Assembly: GCF_017654505.1 (NCBI RefSeq)
Contig: NC_054534.1
Coordinates: 25,673,189-25,737,188, forward strand
Direction: 5' to 3'
Origin: Polyodon spathula
Lineage: Eukaryota > Chordata > Actinopteri > Acipenseriformes > Polyodontidae
DNA: 64,000 bases
This document shows positions 11,671 through 27,746 of the stretch, one piece after another. The translations under genes and the position numbers were made by a program. Below the pieces are notes generated by a model. That model ran no database searches. It was not told the origin of the DNA and saw only the letters and a list, made by a program, of their open reading frames with translations. How positions within the stretch are numbered: position 1 is the stretch's first letter; the number at the start of each line of letters is the position of its first letter.

Positions 11671-11844
11671 CAGGTTTGGAAACAAGACTCCAACTTTGTA
11701 GCAGTTTTAGCCATTCCTGGTTTTGCTATGAATTTAATAAGACACACCAGAGCTAGTTACCTATGCACTGGTGCAAATCAAGTACATAATAAAACATGGA
11801 ATGGGTGGAACTGCTATGCAATAGGAATCTTATTTCCATCCCTG
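11671..11844. mobile_element. Small foldback element, copy B
   Basis: Starts CAGGTTTGGAAACAAGACTC and ends with CATCCCTG. The right arm read in reverse is CAGGGATGGAAATAAGATTC, almost the same as the left arm of copy A. The interior carries AATAAGACACACCAGAGCTAG, the reverse of the copy A core. Confidence 0.7.
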
Positions 11845-14800
11845 CTGTTCTGGCATACTAAATAAGGTTTTAAAGGGCACATTAGTGTCAATTGATTCCT
11901 CTGTCAAGCTTTTTATAAAATTTGTTTCAGGTGGTATATTATTAAAAGAGAATGGAAATCAATTTGCTATAACGTTTGTCTACTTGTTCTATTGTTTTGG
12001 CCATGAATGAAAACCAACCTCACGTTAATACCTGAATTACTCAGCATAACAGAAGATCCAGATCAATGAACACTGCACACTACAGCTTTGTGGCATTCAA
12101 TCTGTGGTATCAATATACTTGACCTTACAAGTTCTGCCTATATGAAACACCCAGCCCTAAAACTTAACAGAAACTGGGATGCAGTAAGCTACAATATTGT
12201 ATCTACAGCCTGTACCTTTCCCATTGATTGAGCAAAAACGAAATGAAGAGCAAGCCATTTTTGTCCCTAGATTTAATTGGTGGAGTGGCCTTCCATTCAC
12301 CAAGAACACTAGCTCTGGGGCAAGTTAGTAAGTGACTTCTTTCTACCCTGTTATTGTTAAGTATACAGGTTGTTTATTTCCTACATTTCCTGACACCTCC
12401 GAAATTGGCCACCACTTCCTGTTGTTGTTGTTGTGTCTGCCCCAAACAGGATTTTAACAAACTGGACTTCGTCAAGTGACACACGTCATGATAGGACAGT
12501 CAAGGCAGCTCAAGACACTGAGTTTCCGGCTGTGTTATCCAAATTCTTTCCTGAGTCTAACCAATCCTATTGTAAACAATCAAGCTCTATCTGGAAGCTT
12601 CTTTGAAGATATATCTTTTTTTAATTGTTACGGTTTAGTTTAAGGGATACTGTTAACAGCTAGCTTACTGACATCAGACCCTCCGGATTAGCAGTCCTGT
12701 ATTGATCATTGAAAAAAGGTTTTATTTGTTTAAAATCACATTGAAAGATGCTACTGTAGTAATGTTTAGCAAAGGAGATCATGTTTTATTGCATTATACC
12801 TGGAAGGGAACATGATTAAAAAATACAGATACATTACAAACTTCTTTACTTAGCACTATGTTTACTTAAGTGCTGTTTGTAACTACTGTTTTTGAAGCAA
12901 TATTAAAATAGCCCTAGCCCTAATTTAAAAATGTCCATAAATTCAAGACAATTTTTGTTTTTTCTTTATTCTGTTCTAACGTCCGCTACGGCACAGGTTC
13001 TTATTTTTAGCTTCCTATTCCCGGGATCTTATTTTGTTCTTATTTTGGACTTTCCTTTACTTCCTTTGTTGTTTCCCTTTGTAATGTGTTTCCTAATATA
13101 ACTAACGCTGTCCTTGTGCAGCAAGCAGATATACTCTTATTGGAAAGATAAGAAAAAATGAAGGAATCTTTTCAGCCACCACCAGCAATATGCCAATGTC
13201 AACATCATGATCAATATTGGTTTTATTAAACATCTTTCATGCCATACATAACCAAGTGAAAAAGCAATGTAAAAACAGTCTGGATTATGTTGAAATACTT
13301 TGCTGTGATACAGACCTCTCAGGATACAGCAAAGTAATACGATCCTTGCAGCACTGCAGGGTCATCTTTGAGTCTTTAAGGTGCATTATAAAGAACAGTG
13401 TTGACTGGTACAGTTTAGAGGATTGTCCAGTTATGTAGAACGTGGGGAGTGTGTGGTTAAAAAAGTAATAATTAACGCTTTAAAATATTTGCCTTTATTA
13501 ACATTGTCACAGGTCCCACTTGTATTGTGCTGAGAATCTTCTTAAATTCAGGACATGCAGATATTTCAGATACATCATTATAGATAAAGCGCTACATCCT
13601 GGTTCCTTTGCTGTATGGTAAGTCAAATGGTCTGGTTGCAGCTAGACCATTGGAGACAGTTTGAACTACAACACATGATGCGAATTAAGGTCCAGGAAAC
13701 AGCAACTTTGGATCTATAGCATTGCCTGTTTAATGGTTGCATAAGCATTAAATACAAGCAAATAATAAAACTACAAGGACTAAGGACTGCTTTTTGAAGA
13801 GTGTTTATAACTATTTATAAATATAAAGTTAAACATATATATCTTTTTTTTTTAAAACAAGAATACACTTCAATATTGCCAGTGCTAACAGGGTTAGAAT
13901 ATTGTGAAACCTTGGTTAGCACTCTTTGTAACAATGAATAAAAAGATAAGCGGTCAATGACACCTAGATTTTCTGGCCATTTAGGGTTTAGCTTGTGATT
14001 TTATATGTATTTGTACTCCATTCACTATAGCATTCATTTTGCCTAAAAAAGAGCAGGGACTATGATTTCTCAATCCATTAATTGCACTTGTCTCTACCCT
14101 TCACATAAACGGGTTGAAGCAAGCAGCAGTTTTGAAAAATGCTTCTGCTAAGAACAAGCATGACTGAAAGCTTAAGGGAGGGAGAACAAAGTGATCTCAA
14201 ATGCCATGGAAACCAAAGTGAGAAAAAAAGAAGAAAAACGTCCAGCAGGGAATGTATGCCTGTTTAAAATGTTCTGTTGCATTTCATACCATGGTTTTAC
14301 AGTAAGCATACAGAGGAGGCCATTTGTCCCATCAGTGTTCTTCTCTAAGTCTACACCAGTGCATTTTACAACATCATCACAGCCACACTTGATTTGTACT
14401 CTTTGCTTTTGACTTCTGTATATAGTAAAGCATTGAGTTTTCCTTTTTAATTGCTTCCCCACCCTGTCTGGTAACTAACATCATACATCGTGGCTGGCTA
14501 GTTCGATACCACCCATTTGATATTTGGAGTTTTGTGAACTGAATGTGAAGCATAGTGTAAACCACAGACTTAGCAAATCAAATAAAATATACTTTCTTGG
14601 CAGCATTGCGTATTAGAACAGAATATGAACAACATTAATCGACAATTGTACTCTATGATTTGCTGCTCTTAGAAATCCCATCTAGGAAATTTTGGGGTTA
14701 GGTGGTCTACACATCTCAGGCTGGAAATGTCAAACATCTTATAGAGCTGGCAAAAAGGCATGTATTAAAAACTATAGGAATGCATTTCTTTGGTGCTGCA

Positions 14801-15860
14801 TGTACTGAATTACCACCACCACCCCAGAACATGGTTAAAAGTAAGTCAGTATTGGATTCTCTCTCACTCCCGATGTTAATTTTAAATGAACAGGCACTAA
14901 AACTGGTGGTAATTCTGTTCAACAATGGAGTGCCACTTCACATTCCGAACCAGGTATTTACTAAGGACTGGGCTAGTAGGACAAAAAATGAGGTCATTGG
15001 AACATGAGCTATTATTAGGAACAATTTAATATTTTCCGTTCACATTATGCCAGATTGAAATGATATACTGTGAATATCCGGCAATCAATGTAGAATAACA
15101 AGTTTCAGGGCCAGAGTGTCCTGGTGGCGAGACTTGGTGATAAGATAAACTTGAGGGGTGGTGTTAATATGGTTCAAATGTGTATACAGTATAATTCCCT
15201 TGAGAACAGAGAAGCAGGGAGATTGCAAATAAACAAAGGCATATCAATAACAGGAAACTGTTGGTGAGAAATACACTTTTTCTTCCTGTTGATGCACGTC
15301 ACCACCGCCTTCGGAGACAAAGGTGCGTGAACAGCATGATAAATAAAAATGATTTAATGCACGCTGTTTCCACGATGTTTACTGTAAAACCACGAAAATG
15401 AATTGTTCATTAAAGGGACAAGTAAGTAAAAAATAGCAACACTCCCTGATTTTAGGAAATCAAGTGATGCCTGAGTCTATAAAAACAAGCCTGAGACCCA
15501 AACTAAGGAGAAAAAAGTTTATGACCTGTATATTACACCACCCATTATAAGCACTTGTTTCCCACAATTCCTAAAAAGCATAATCCTTTTAAAGAAAATA
15601 CCTCACCCAGAAACGGACGTGCATTCCTTATTGACTGAAACTGAACAGCCTCAACTGGAGTCTCCTGTGTTTCAGATTCATTAATCACTCCAGTGGTTCT
15701 TTAGCTTTAAAAGAGCAACAGGTGTTTTTATTATGATATACTGCAGACTTGAGAAAGCTGTTCTTTGTTATACTATATACTAAACCTTTCATTCCTACTT
15801 TGAATAATATAGAATTAGCAGACAGGTGGTATGAATAAGCAAGTAGACATGATTTTGTTT
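11845..15860. other. Intergenic, no gene recognised
   Basis: About 4 kb of AT-rich sequence. Short open frames at 13217-13438 and 14172-15007 show no domain, splice context or composition that supports coding. A CpG-containing patch near 15290-15400 may be old transposon sequence. Confidence 0.5.
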
Positions 15861-15869
15861 GACTGGAAC

Positions 15870-16195
15870 ACTTTTTGCTCACCTGGTAAAGGCACATCAC
15901 CATGGTGTGCAGGGGGAGTCATACAGTCAGGTCTTGGCTCTGGTGCGCCCATCAATTAAGGAGGCAAAATCATCAGGGCCTTTCCTTAGTGACCTACTGT
16001 GGACCTTACTGGCCAGCACCCGGTGAGGTCAAGCGGACACCTTTGCTCTCCAACATCCACTGTCAAGCTCCTGTGCGTAAAGACAATTGGCTTAGCTGTG
16101 TGATCAGAAGGGGCCCACTAACCTGCAGTTCTCCTGAACTGTTGTGGATAAAAGCTGCCAGGAGGTTACATAATTGGACATTCAAAATTTGAGGG
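15870..16195. repeat. Unclassified GC-richer interspersed repeat
   Basis: About 320 bases of clearly higher GC than both flanks, with sharp edges. It contains CTTAGTGACCTACTGTGG and ACCTGCAGTTCTCCTGAAC. The look is of an inserted SINE-like or non-autonomous element, but no tRNA boxes or terminal repeats were found. The resemblance to sturgeon repeats is from memory only. Confidence 0.35.
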
Positions 16196-20216
<4,021 letters not shown>

Positions 20217-20793
20217 TGCACAGAGTCCTTTTCTTCAGTCAGTTGCCAGGTTTATTGAGAGATGCAGGGAGTCTGGTCCAGGGTACAGGACAAACACAAT
20301 ACTCATCATTACAATGTTTGCATGACATTAAATACCCTTCTGTATAGATGGTCCACCTCCCCTTTCTCTGACACTTAACCAATGGTCAAGGTACAACACA
20401 TTATTCTGTTAATTTAGTGTGTGTGTGTGTGTCTGTATGTATGTGTGTGTGTGTGTAGTCTAGTGTGACAACCTCTGAACTCAGTGTATTCTTCACACTC
20501 CTGGAGAAAAAAGGTCCATAAATCTGTCCCTTTGATCCCAGTGGCATTATCTCTTTCAATCTCTCTGAGAACCTCTGTGTCCAACGTCAGTCCCTGGGAG
20601 CCTTTTAGCCCCTTTATGCTTTGCATTCCAAAGTCTTACAGCCTGGCCCCTTCTGGTCCACAGCATTGTTATCTTTTTAGCTTGCAGTCAATGCTGGGCA
20701 AGAAGCTTGTAGACGCAATGTCTCTATCAATTGTAAGCAGTACATGCAATTTGAACCAAACAGTCTGCTATCTGCAATATTAGTCTCTTTTCA
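20217..20793 (-). mobile_element. Solo LTR, minus orientation, GAAAA target duplication
   Basis: Read on the minus strand it begins TGAAAAGAGACT and ends CTCTGTGCA (TG...CA). A TATA-like CATAAAGG lies near 20610. An AATAAA at 20251-20256 is followed by a short U5 of about 35 bases. Flanking 5-mers are identical: GAAAA at 20212-20216 and at 20794-20798. The interior has picked up a GT microsatellite. It is the solo LTR of an endogenous retrovirus or retrotransposon; no coding part remains. Confidence 0.65.
20418..20457. repeat. (GT)n microsatellite inside solo LTR
   Basis: Interrupted GT tract in the transcribed part of the 20.2-kb LTR. Confidence 0.9.
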
Positions 20794-20919
20794 GAAAAAA
20801 ACACCAGTATAGCTCTGCCAGTCCACATGCGTAGCAAACTGCTAATCAATTCTCAATCCATGTTTTCCAACAATTGCCTTTAATATCTACAAGTTGGAAA
20901 TGTAGGACTTTATGGACAC

Positions 20920-20990
20920 CATGTGTGTATCTACAAAATATACAGTAACTGGTACATATATCTGCAAAATACACAGTAACTGGTACATGT
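20920..20990. repeat. Two-copy tandem duplication
   Basis: The segment around TACAGTAACTGGTACAT occurs twice in direct succession with few differences, unit about 30 bases. Confidence 0.7.
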
Positions 20991-21544
20991 GTGTAACCTG
21001 CTTACAAAATGCTTTTCTACAAATCTAAGATATTTGCCTGCTTTTTGATGATTTCTGCATTTCACTGCAGGTTCAAATTTGATCCTTTTGTTTAGGTGCT
21101 GTAGTTGTCTAAATTCTGTTTTCTTTCAGTTGTATTTTACTGTCAGACACATGACAGAAAATGAAAGTGACAAGAGTTTTGTGTGTCATGTGTGGGTCAA
21201 TTTTGTGTTAATTTTAGTTCAGATTTCGGTGAGAGGCATAATAGGGAGCTGAGACCATGGCTGAAGACATTCTAATAAAACCTCTTCAACAGATGTGGTG
21301 GCATGTTTTGTCATCAGAAATCAAATATATAAAGCTACTTTACTACAATGACTCTCAAAACATTCACTATCTGAATTATCAACGGGTTACAGAAGCAACT
21401 TTAAAATCAACAAGGTCTGTTTGTTTTTTTTTTTTTTTCCCCAAACGACAAGCCTTAGCCATACAGCTAGATTTCTCATTCTTTTTTAGCCAACCCCACC
21501 AAGTGGACTTTCATGTTTTAAAAACACTAGAAAAGTGACTTTAC

Positions 21545-21697
21545 CTGATGGATCCACTGTGGCTGGTAATAAGGATCTTTGATCCCTGCATGATAGACTC
21601 TACCATAGGGGTTGCTTTGCGCAATACCCAACGAAGGAGGTTGTGAAGGAGGTTGCTCCTGTTTGATGTTGGGAAATGAGGGAGCTTCCTGAGGTTC
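21545..21697 (-). CDS. Candidate orphan coding exon, gene not identified
   Basis: On the minus strand, 153 bases (51 codons) are fully open between an acceptor-like ATTTAG and a donor GTAAAG. The peptide includes PNIKQEQPPSQPPS and NPYGRVYHAG, and ends YYQPQWIHQ. It is Pro/Gln-rich with a IKQEQ string like a SUMO-acceptor site in transcription factors. No start or stop codon falls inside, and no partner exons were found nearby. The polypyrimidine tract is weak. I do not recognise the gene. It lies downstream of the hydrolase relic and is not part of that fold. It may be a real internal exon of a second minus-strand gene or a stranded duplicate. Confidence 0.35.
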
Positions 21698-21699
21698 CT

Positions 21700-23100
21700 A
21701 AATCTCAATGTGACTCACTAGAAATCCCCACAGCAGCACAACAAAATATAATACTAGCTGAAATATTACACTTCTCACAACTACATTTAAATGGTACTTT
21801 CCATGAATAAACTAACACACATGGTTTAACAATATTTATTACAGTACAACATACCCAGCTCAGTCACATTGAAAAAAAAATCTCAATACATTTTCTACAG
21901 ACTGACACATATCGGATCATCTTTTTGTCATATCTTGTTACTGATTTAGTTTGATGTGTGCAATTTATTTTGTATGCGACTGTCATTTAATTTCCATGTC
22001 ATTTTGCTCCAATGCCATAAGTGGTGTAAAGGAGGATGAATCCATCTTTTTGGAAATTGCATTTGCCATCAGCTGTGACTGGGCATTCCTCTGCTGCATT
22101 AATAGCATTCTAGTCCATTTTGGTTTTTTTTAGAAACCCATTTATTAAGCCAAAACAATATACTTCCTGTGTTACCTAGGATACCACCAACCTGACTCTC
22201 CACAGCCAGATGTCCCCTATGAGCAGCAAATAATGATGCATGTTTAATTTACCCATTAACTGCCATTATCTTCAATTTTTTTTAGCATTATTTAACTGGT
22301 ATCTACATCTTAATTCAATTTTCGCTTTAACTATTTTGTTATAAGCTACCCTAATTTTATTTACCGCAAAAGTTACATCTAAATGTAACTTTATTCTGCA
22401 AATATAACCCTTCAGGTACTTTCAAGATGCCTCACTATAAAATAAGAAACTGGAGCCTAAAAATGATCAATTTCTTGGTGTTTTCCTCCCCACAGTGATA
22501 ATAAAGCTTAATTTTCTTGAGCTTCATAGTCGGTGTGAAACTTCATTGGTCTGATTACGGCATGCCTACCGTGACTGCCCTCAAAATAAGACGCAACGCT
22601 TTGTAGCCAAAATAAGGGATTTACTTTTTTTTCGGTGTTCTGATTTTATCAAAGAAAATGTTATTAGGTACTTAATGGGTTAATATAACTTTGCTTGACA
22701 ATTAAGTGTTTATGATTTTGGTAAGTATTAAATGTATTCACTTTCATACTGCAGTTTATGTATGCCTATTCTGTAAATAAGTGAGGAAACTGTTAATAAC
22801 CAATTACAATGACATTTGAAGGCTTTAAGCTCAATTGACATGCTTTCGTCTGTTTAAAACAGTCAAGGGTCTGAGTCACTTCTTACAGCAGGTACTTAAC
22901 ACCTGCAAGTCCCGGACTTCAAACATGACATTGATTAGGGGGATGTACTCAGTCTGTTAATGAGAGGGGTTGGGACAACATCACTCTAAAGGGAAATGAC
23001 CTAAAAACTACCTGAAAGTAAGGCATGTAAACACAGCTTTCCCTTTACCTAGAATAGTATCAGATATCATAGTTTTAACCCCTTTTTTTTGTAAAGATGC
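21700..23100. other. Intergenic, nothing recognised
   Basis: AT-rich sequence between the orphan exon and the hydrolase last exon. I see no further exon that I can defend. Confidence 0.5.
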
Positions 23101-23104
23101 TTCT

Positions 23105-23348
23105 TTATCTATTACAAGTAAATATTTTGAAGGTTTGCAAGTCTTTGCGTATACGTTCATGCAGTGTTGTGTAGTTGCTTCTATTTCTGTCCATAAGATC
23201 CATGACGATAGCTGCGTGATCCACATCGGGTATCACGTTCAATGGCTCTTTTACAGATGCCATCAAAAGAGCGCTGGAAAAGCGCAGTCAAGATTCCACT
23301 GGCATCACTTTATCCTTGATCCCATGCAGCACAAAGAAAGGGGGTAAC
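23105..23348 (-). pseudogene. Hydrolase relic, last exon
   Basis: Acceptor GTGTAG, then LPPFFVLHGIKDKVMPVES, an in-frame TGA at 23288-23290, and an open frame to TAA at 23105-23107. It carries the catalytic Asp (GIKDKV) and His (VDHAAIV). The C-terminus has the usual amphipathic helix (LHERIRKDLQTF). Confidence 0.75.
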
Positions 23349-23889
23349 CTACACACAATACAACAGAGCTATCAAGACTGGATTCCAAATATTTTTTACA
23401 ACAGCAGAAAATCTTTTTTAAAAATGCACAGTGTTTAAATAACAATTACATTTATACTAGGCAGAAACATGAACATGGGACAATGTCGCTTTAAACTGTT
23501 GCCTTGCTTTGACAAATCAGACTTAAGACGTATTAATAAAAACATACCTGAAGAATAGATTTACTTCATCAAATGTTGTGCAATTTTGTTTTTGGTTAAA
23601 CTCTTTACTGCACTATACAGGCATCGTTGATTTAAATTGTTAAAATAAAGCCTGTGCACAATTACTGGATGTGTTTTTAATAGTTGTCTAAAAAAAGACA
23701 TAACAAATCTTAATTTTGTACTTGTACACATTTTTGCGTGGAGATAGTCTACATACAATACTCTACAGTAGCACCAACAAGTTTCAATATTCATTACCTA
23801 CAACCACGTTAAGTATGCTATCAAAACTTTTTTATACCAGACCATGCTGGACTAGGGCAGCGTATTGTACAGCTGGCTCTTTGAGCTAG

Positions 23890-23890
<1 letters not shown>

Positions 23891-23932
<42 letters not shown>
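23891..23932. repeat. (TA)n microsatellite
   Basis: About 21 TA units; a second short TA tract follows near 23955-23985. Confidence 0.95.
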
Positions 23933-24903
23933 GATGCTGAGACAGGGCAGCATATATATATCGAATATAATTATATATATATATATGACATCCACAGGTG
24001 TCCACTTTTAACATATTAATTTCTGTGAAGCTTGAAATCTCTCACCATAGATAATGGAATGAGTCTTCAGCTGCACATGCCACCCATGCTAATCAACAAA
24101 AAACAACAGTTAAAGTAACAGACACCAGGAAAGCAGATTCAACAATAATTGTCAGCTTGTCGGAGCCCACCAGGTTAAAGAGGGGGCTGTTCAACATTAC
24201 AAATAGGGTTACTGTCTCATTTACTGTCCCATGATTACACTACACATTTCTTTACCTACTGCATATCTGAATACAAGTCCTTTTTCAGATTTGTTTAATA
24301 CTGCTAAGAGTTTCCTCTACACAAGAGAAAAGAAAGCCACTGTAGTTACCAAATTAATCTTAATGATGCTACTTGGAGACAGACAGATCAAGTCTAAACT
24401 AAACTGGGCAGGAAATACGTTTAGGAACTTGTGCTCTAAAATATATCTTTAACTACCTCTATAGGTATTTCTGGTTGACAATTTACAGTCTATTTAATTG
24501 ATTTTAATCAGCCGTGGTACGAAATATTGCCATTTAGAGAAAAAAAAACATAACGAATCTGTCTTTTTCTCTGAAGCCACACTGCCAGGCGCATGATCCC
24601 AGGTCCAGATGGTGTGGACTGCTTGACTGAGAAGCTCCCCCCAGCTACAGAATATTTTAACATGCAGTAGTTCAAAAATGACTTATAAATTTGTTTAAAG
24701 AAAAACAAAGTTTAACATAGCCATTGACAAGCCATTTAAATATCTTCAAAATACTAGTTAAGCTTTACATGAAGCGTTTACTAAATGACTATGAAAGCTG
24801 GATTTCGATTCAACTCCTGGTGTGAGTTCCTGGTTGATTTAAGATATTTAGCAAAGCCTGACTGCTAATGTAATCCTGATATTTTAAACAATTAAAAAAA
24901 TAC

Positions 24904-25045
24904 CTATTATGCCCTTTAAAGATGATAGAAGCTCTCTCTGCTTGGTGGTGTCAATCCCGATTTTCTCATTTTCTCCAGCCAAAAACAAAGCAGTAAGTGC
25001 ACAGAGATGGGCCCCACGTGAGTGACCCATCAGTGCAACTTTTTC
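24904..25045 (-). pseudogene. Hydrolase relic, nucleophile exon
   Basis: 142 bases open between TTACAG and GTATTT. Begins EKVALMGHSRGAHL, the nucleophile elbow G-x-S-x-G with Ser at its centre, and ends SSLKGII plus one base. This exon is undamaged. Confidence 0.8.
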
Positions 25046-25458
25046 CTGTAATACAGGAAACTTTACAACACTTATCCACCTGCATTACACATTTTTCTCC
25101 ATTGCACAATCTAACTGACTGCCATTTTTCTTATGGGGCTGTGTCTTTGGTTCGAGGTTCTTGATAAATCATGTGATATTGACCTTTCAATTCCACTTCC
25201 TTTATGGTATAGTGTAAAAGCAGGTGCAGCCAACAGAGATGAAGGGTTACAATATCCCAGTGACCTCAATAGGCAGGAACCAAAGACATGTGGCAAAACA
25301 TGAACTGACCAGAGGGGGCCACTAAAGAGCCCCAAGACAAGATCAGCAATTCAGCCTTCTCCCAATTGCATAGTATAACTCACCCTACACACCCTCCTTT
25401 GAATTTTAACATCCGAGACAACAACATGTTACTTTTGAATGACGTGTCCTGTATTTAC

Positions 25459-25542
25459 CTTGTCGAGTCCATAGTTGTGCCTGTGGTCTCTTGTCCATCC
25501 AATACAATCAACCAGGACCTGGACCACATCTACAATTGTGCA
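25459..25542 (-). pseudogene. Hydrolase relic, 28-codon exon
   Basis: Open between CTGCAG and GTAAAT. Includes VDVVQVLVDCIGWTRDH, matching the helix before the nucleophile elbow. It joins in phase to DYSLYPK upstream and to EKVALMG downstream. Confidence 0.75.
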
Positions 25543-26760
25543 CTGCAGGAGAAATGAAAGAATCAGCTGCTATATTATTGTCAGAGTAGCAACAGGTTAC
25601 CTGCTGTTCCAGAGTGAATGGAGTTAAAGCAGTTAATCAGAGTACTGTGTCTTGCAACAAAACATACAGGTATGACTAGACAACACATGTACTGGTAGTG
25701 AAACATTGCTTCTACATGTGGTCCTGGATTAAGTCTTAACATATTAAATTAAAACGTCTGTGTGATTTACCTTCTTGATAACAGAGCGGACCTAGGGTTC
25801 CTTTATTTGAAACAAACTTGTGTTAATCTGCTGGACTATGTCCCTTATAGTGGGCTGAGAAAAAAAAAGAAAAAAGAAATTAGTAAAATTGACTGGAACA
25901 CTATAACCTAGAGAAGTCTAGACCTTCTATTAAGTTTGTATCCCTATCTGGCCTTTAAAAAACCAAACAAAAAAAACCAAACAATTGGTCTCCAGGTTTC
26001 AGAAAGAGCTTCTAGGTATAAGACTGCAACAGTTACAGCCATGGCCAGTTATTCACCAATCACAATTTCAAGATTGGTCCACAACACAAAAATCACAGTT
26101 TTTATGACCAGCTTTGATCCAGCTTGAAATGACTTTGCGAGCTGCGAGTTAGCAGCCTGCTAAGTACTAGAAATGCTTTGTGTAACTGGGCCTAGAACAG
26201 TAACACCTGCACCCAGTGATCAAATTGGGATTTTAAAAGAGGTGGAACGGCCGTGGCCTGTGTAAGGGGAAGGGAATCCTACTTTCAATCAGAAGACCAG
26301 GAAGGGAATCCTGAAGAGGCAGAAAGCTGCTCCGGACCGATATGCATCAATTTAACCCCTGCCTACACCCACAAGCAATAGTGCAGTATGTAATTTCATT
26401 CATTTATTATTGTTGGCAAAAGAAAAGGAAGTCTGACATAAAAAAATGCCATCAGCCTGAAGTGCAGATACAATTATAGGTGGATGCAAAAACAGCAGCG
26501 TGTTTGGCTAGCAGTATTACTACTACTACAATATGCCAATGCTGACCTCTACTGCTAAAATGTCCTTAGTAATTAGTCTAACACAATGGTCTGCGGTAAT
26601 TTTAAGAAGCTGTTTCATAGACTTCTGGTTCCCATGGTAACCACACTTTGATAGCATTAATGGGTGCTTCGGATTACACTTTTTAAATAAATTGGTACTG
26701 TCAGTGTTTGCCTGCAATAACAGAAAAGTAGCCTGGAGGAAGATTGTTTGCTTACAGTAC

Positions 26761-26841
26761 CTTAGGATAAAGCGAATAGTCGGTTCAAATGACGACAACA
26801 TTTAACTCATTAGCCACTTGCTGAGCCAGCAGGCAGTACAT
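26761..26841 (-). pseudogene. Hydrolase relic, DYSLYPK exon with premature stop
   Basis: MYCLLAQQVANELNVVVI, then TGA at 26785-26787, then TDYSLYPK and donor GTACTG. The codons immediately upstream (taa, tag in frame) and the unrelated sequence that follows show that the 5' part of this exon has been replaced. Confidence 0.7.
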
Positions 26842-27060
26842 TTACATTTTCTAGACAATATAATATAGCAAGGGTCCAAAATTCAAGTTCTTGAGGTCCA
26901 GAGGCCTCCTGGTCTTTATTCCACCGAAGAGGCAAGTCAATCAACAACTTCCCTGCAGGGAAGTACAATGTTAGGGTGAAGTTTCCAAACTTCTCTCTAA
27001 CTGACATTCCCTCCAACTCGAACTCAACCTCGTGCAACTTCCCAGGAACTTTTTTTTTTT
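26842..27060 (-). repeat. Possible insertion at hydrolase exon
   Basis: Sequence abutting the broken exon. The minus-strand frame 26810-27037 is open but fits no hydrolase segment. It contains short palindromes (AAGTTTGGAAACTT) and reads like inserted interspersed DNA. Family unknown. Confidence 0.3.
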
Positions 27061-27592
27061 TTTTTAACAGAGAAAGGGGAGTGACATATTTAAAATGAGG
27101 TATGATACTACTCCTAGGTAGTCAATCAAAGAAATTGGTTTATGTTTGGCTTTCTCCTTTACTATGTTTACTTTTTGGGAATAAATTGTATTTTGTTTTT
27201 AAACAAAAGTTAACCGGTTTTTGAATGGTGAAATGTACTGTGCGTTGCTTTTACTTTTCCAAATGGACCGCACAGCAGTCTTAATTTATCCAGTGGGATT
27301 CCAGGTCTTAACTTATTTTTTTTTAGATACAGTACCTAATGTATAAAACTAGAACAAGAAGAAGCTTTCATTAATTCAAACCCAATCATGGTAATTTTAG
27401 GGCAAACAATGCCTGGCTGATGCCTGCTCTGCCATGGTGCCAGAGGAAAACCAGCTGTGGTATATTGCTGCCTGACAATATGTCACTCATGAATACTTAT
27501 TCATGCAGAGGTTTTACACTAAACTACTTCAGATAAACCATGACACTTTGACATGTACAGTACTGTTTACTAATAATTTCCACATACTGTAC

Positions 27593-27731
27593 CTTGGACT
27601 TATAGCTTCCAAATACTTTTTGTATCCAGGTAAATTTGACAGGCCTTGTAACCACTGGCCAGCCACAGACAGACAGTAGGGAATCCCCACTATCAGGACT
27701 CCAGCAGCAAACAATGCAGAATACATTTGGG
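27593..27731 (-). pseudogene. Hydrolase relic, N-terminal exon
   Basis: Acceptor TTTGTAG five bases before an ATG (27726). Codes 44 codons plus two bases: a hydrophobic anchor (SALFAAGVLIVGIPYCLSVAG), then QGLSNLPGYKKYLEAISP, with donor GTACAG. An upstream non-coding exon is implied by the acceptor. Confidence 0.65.
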
Positions 27732-27746
27732 CTACAAAAACACAAT

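Larger units (their letters stand above)
23105..27731 (-). pseudogene. Decaying alpha/beta hydrolase gene (carboxylesterase-like)
   Basis: Minus-strand exons of a membrane-anchored serine hydrolase, of the abhydrolase_3 / isoprenylcysteine-methylesterase-like type. Recognised pieces: N-terminal exon 27593-27731 (Met, hydrophobic anchor, LPGYKKYLEAISP); core exon 26761-26841 (ending DYSLYPK); 25459-25542 (28 codons, ending NYGLDK); 24904-25045 (nucleophile motif GHSRGAHLCALTA); last exon 23105-23348 (FFVLHGIKDKVMP with the acid Asp, DVDHAAIVMDLMDRNRS with the catalytic His). Most borders obey GT/AG and the phases join. TGA codons interrupt 26785-26787 and 23288-23290. The exon part upstream of MYCLLA is lost into unrelated sequence, and exons between 24.9 and 23.35 kb are missing or eroded (a possible remnant at about 24047-24090). 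Catalytic Ser, Asp and His are still visible, so the decay is recent. Exact orthologue not assigned. Confidence 0.75.

Noticed and set aside
14172..15007. Several 70-100 codon frames
   Set aside because: Typical chance frames for AT-rich vertebrate DNA; none shows a domain or exon borders.
24508..24708. Minus-strand frame as a missing hydrolase exon
   Set aside because: The peptide does not match the expected lid/linker segment and the borders are poor.
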